DNA of 64,000 bases, taken from contig DASYPP010000046.1 of the NCBI GenBank assembly GCA_036006525.1, positions 31,157 to 95,156 on the forward strand, written 5' to 3'. Both the position numbers and the translations under genes were made by a program. This document shows, one piece after another, positions 62,177 through 64,000 of this stretch. The stretch comes from DASYPP01 sp036006525 (GTDB lineage: Bacteria > Gemmatimonadota > Gemmatimonadetes > Gemmatimonadales > GWC2-71-9). Within the stretch, counting starts at the first letter, position 1; every line of letters starts with the position of its first letter. A model generated the notes under the pieces. The model saw only the letters and a list, made by a program, of their open reading frames with translations, was not told where the DNA came from and did not search any database.

Positions 62177-63672
62177 CAGCCGAGCGCCTCGCGCCGACCG
62201 ACCCGGGCCCAGACACTGCGTGCATCCGACTCGGCGGCCACCGGCGGACGCCGAAGCATCCGGACCTCTGCTTCCGCCAAAGCCGCGGCGACCGCGGCCA
62301 CCAGCTTGTGGTCGTCACTCATGGGGGCCTGGAGCAGATCGGTGCGACGCTCGAGGAATTGGGTGTCGAAACGGCCTTCTCGAAACTCCGGGTCGCGCAT
62401 GAGGCGGCAGTGAAACGGCAGGTTGCTGAAGACTCCGACCAGCAAGAGCTCGCCCAGGGCCCGGAGCATCCTGGCGATCGCCTGCTCCCGGTCATTGCCC
62501 CAGACGATGAGTTTCCCGAGGAGCGAGTCGTAGAAGAGTGTGATCTCGTCTCCGGCGCCGATACCCCCGTCCCAGCGCACTCCAGGACCGGCCGGTGGCC
62601 GGAGGAAGGTGACCGTGCCGGTCGAGGGCAGGAATCCGTTGGCGGGATCCTCGCTCGTGATCCGGCATTCCAGCGCCCATCCGCGCGGGGCGAGAACGCC
62701 CGCCGCGGCGATCGACATCGGAAGCCCCCTGGCGATTCGGAGTTGTTCCCGCACCAGGTCCACGCCGTACACCATCTCCGTCACCGGGTGTTCCACCTGG
62801 ATCCGGGTATTCATTTCGAGGAAATAGAACGAGCCGTCGGAGCCGAGCAGGAATTCGCAGGTGCCGGCGCTGCGGTATCCCACTGCCTTGGCCGCCGCGA
62901 CGGCTGCTGCTCCCATCCGGGCCCGCAACTCGGCCGAGACCGCGGGAGAGGGCGCCTCTTCGACCACTTTCTGGTGGCGGCGCTGGATCGAGCATTCCCG
63001 CTCACCCAGGTGGATGGTGCGTTCGTGATCGGCCAGCACCTGGATTTCGATATGCCGGGGCCGCTCGATGTATTTCTCGATGTAGACGCTGCCGTCGCCG
63101 AACGCCTTGGCGGCCTCGGACGACGCCATCGCGAAGGCTGCCTCGAGGTCGTTCGGCTGGGTGACGATCCGCATGCCTCGGCCGCCGCCACCGGCGGCCG
63201 CCTTGATCAGGACCGGGTAACCGATGTCGCTGGCAATCGCGGCAAGGTCGGCCGGGTCCGCCGCGGCGACCGTGGTCCCCGGAACGATCGGCACGCCGGC
63301 CGCCTGCATGCGGCGCCGAGCTTCGGTCTTGTTGCCCATGGCGTGGATGGCCCCGGCCGACGGACCCACGAAGATCAGACCGGCGTCGGTGACGGCCTGG
63401 GCAAACGAGGCGCGCTCGGAGAGAAATCCATAGCCGGGATGTATCGCGTCGGCGCCGGTCTGCCGGGCTGCTTCAATCAGGAGGTCACCGCGGAGATAGC
63501 TCTCGCCGGGAGGCGGGGGGCCCAGGGGCACCGCGAAATCCGCGGCCTGCACGTGAAGGCTCTTCCGGTCAGCGACCGAGTAGACCGCCACGGCTTCGAG
63601 GCCCTCTTCATGGCAGGCGCGAATGATTCGCAAGGCGATTTCGCCTCGGTTTGCGACCAGGACGCGCTTCAT
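62176..63672 (-). CDS. accC: Biotin carboxylase subunit of an acyl-CoA carboxylase
   Basis: 498 aa. ATP-grasp enzyme: VLVANRGEIALRIIRAC, KAAAGGGGRGMR, GERECSIQRRHQKVVEEAPSP split by family spacing, EMNTRIQVEHPVTEM. It is longer than AccC of E. coli by about 50 C-terminal residues, as in acyl-CoA carboxylase alpha chains. Could serve acetyl-CoA (with AccD) or propionyl-CoA. The ATG is 1 nt from a repeat arm with no Shine-Dalgarno. Confidence 0.93.
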   Translation of the reverse strand: MKRVLVANRGEIALRIIRACHEEGLEAVAVYSVADRKSLHVQAADFAVPLGPPPPGESYLRGDLLIEAARQTGADAIHPGYGFLSERASFAQAVTDAGLIFVGPSAGAIHAMGNKTEARRRMQAAGVPIVPGTTVAAADPADLAAIASDIGYPVLIKAAAGGGGRGMRIVTQPNDLEAAFAMASSEAAKAFGDGSVYIEKYIERPRHIEIQVLADHERTIHLGERECSIQRRHQKVVEEAPSPAVSAELRARMGAAAVAAAKAVGYRSAGTCEFLLGSDGSFYFLEMNTRIQVEHPVTEMVYGVDLVREQLRIARGLPMSIAAAGVLAPRGWALECRITSEDPANGFLPSTGTVTFLRPPAGPGVRWDGGIGAGDEITLFYDSLLGKLIVWGNDREQAIARMLRALGELLLVGVFSNLPFHCRLMRDPEFREGRFDTQFLERRTDLLQAPMSDDHKLVAAVAAALAEAEVRMLRRPPVAAESDARSVWARVGRREALG

Positions 63673-63673
63673 C

Positions 63674-63718
63674 GGGCGGTAAGGCGGTAAGGCGGTAGGG
63701 CGGTAAGTAGAAACCGCC
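63674..63718. repeat. Short-tandem-repeat element, GGCGGTAA octamer family
   Basis: GGGCGGTA, AGGCGGTA, AGGCGGTA, GGGCGGTA (63674-63706), with only one inverted unit (AACCGCC at 63712-63718), so the right arm is reduced. It directly precedes the accC-like start codon on the minus strand. Confidence 0.75.
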
Positions 63719-63798
63719 GTGGCCGGAAGATCACGGCAAGTACTTCAAATACAGCAGTTTGCTGCTGAGTTGATGGATGCGTCTCAGATTCGATTGCC

Positions 63799-64000
63799 AT
63801 GATGCCCTATGAGAGATTGCAGGCGTGGCAGGTCAGTCACCGTTTGGTGCGGAGAATCTACCTGGCAACCCAGAAATGGCCAAAATCTGAGACGTACAGC
63901 CTCACTTCCCAAACCCGAAGGGCGGCTTTCTCGGTTCCAGTCAACATCGCCGAAGGGTCAGCAAAGCGCGGGAGTCGAGAACTCAGGCGTTTCCTGGATA
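63799..64000 (+). CDS. Four-helix-bundle S23-type protein (3' end outside window)
   Basis: 67 codons visible. MMPYERLQAWQVSHRLVRRIY, then TYSLTSQTRRAAFSVPVNIAEGSAKRG and a helix RELRRFL match the four helix bundle/S23 family known from 23S rRNA intervening sequences and as free-standing genes. Function unknown. Bases before the ATG (63719-63798) show no clear promoter. Confidence 0.85.
   Translation, partial: MMPYERLQAWQVSHRLVRRIYLATQKWPKSETYSLTSQTRRAAFSVPVNIAEGSAKRGSRELRRFLD

Overview
The window is G+C-rich bacterial chromosome, almost fully coding. Most genes are on the minus strand and joined by ATGA, TGATG or TAATG overlaps. Gene content suggests a Gemmatimonadota-like, Gram-negative-type bacterium: mreBCD-mrdA-rodA, an outer-membrane porin, RseP, an ECF sigma/anti-sigma pair, an archaeal/eukaryotic-type ProRS, a dxr-cdsA-uppS-frr-pyrH-tsf-rpsB run and a tmRNA with tag ANSNLALAA. 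The phylum is an inference from protein style and gene order, not proven here. No rRNA, tRNA, CRISPR array, prophage or insertion sequence was seen.

Layout. 1-5.7 kb: tail of a LigD-type 3'-phosphoesterase, an SDR oxidoreductase, CutC, DinB, an AlkD-like glycosylase, a small unknown gene and a DUF4153 membrane protein. 5.6-13.9 kb: a sulfur regulon made of a YezD-like small protein, a structured intergenic RNA candidate, an OprP-type porin, a sulfate-binding protein, a molybdopterin sulfite-oxidase-like enzyme, CysT, CysW and CysA, followed by a TSUP exporter and an Rrf2 regulator. A shared 21-bp palindrome lies upstream of both the yezD operon and the exporter. 14-20.7 kb: purE (plus strand) and a minus-strand operon of aminotransferase, panB, a ubiquitin-like sulfur carrier, MoeB-rhodanese, threonine synthase and a NifS-like protein, behind a long leader with an attenuator-like terminator. 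21-24.1 kb: a double-PDZ protein, anti-sigma and ECF sigma factor, then ssrA. 24.2-28.3 kb: diguanylate cyclase, CorA, LarB, DusB. 28.4-31.4 kb: an unknown membrane protein, a PtsN-like EIIA, MgtE. 31.4-63.7 kb: housekeeping operons (guaA, lysA, proS, hisS, folC, accD, rodA, mrdA, mreDCB, dut, ald, M16 protease, pnp, rpsO, a kinase, rseP, dxr, cdsA, uppS, frr, pyrH, tsf, rpsB, rpsI, rplM, biotin carrier, rlmD, biotin carboxylase). The right edge cuts a four-helix-bundle S23-type gene.

The most unusual feature is a set of about 15 intergenic elements (roughly 45-160 bp). Each is built from short tandem units (7 bp in about half, otherwise 8-10 bp) on a left arm, with the inverted units on a right arm, so it can fold into a long hairpin. 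The unit differs between elements, but both arms of one element always use the same unit. In the second half of the window they fill most gaps that are not operon overlaps, usually flush against the upstream gene's stop codon and in several cases flush against the next start codon, where no Shine-Dalgarno remains.

Two sulfur systems stand out: the Rrf2/YezD/porin/sulfate-importer/sulfite-oxidase regulon, and a NifS-like to rhodanese to sulfur-carrier to PLP-enzyme chain that resembles a protein-thiocarboxylate route to a sulfur amino acid.
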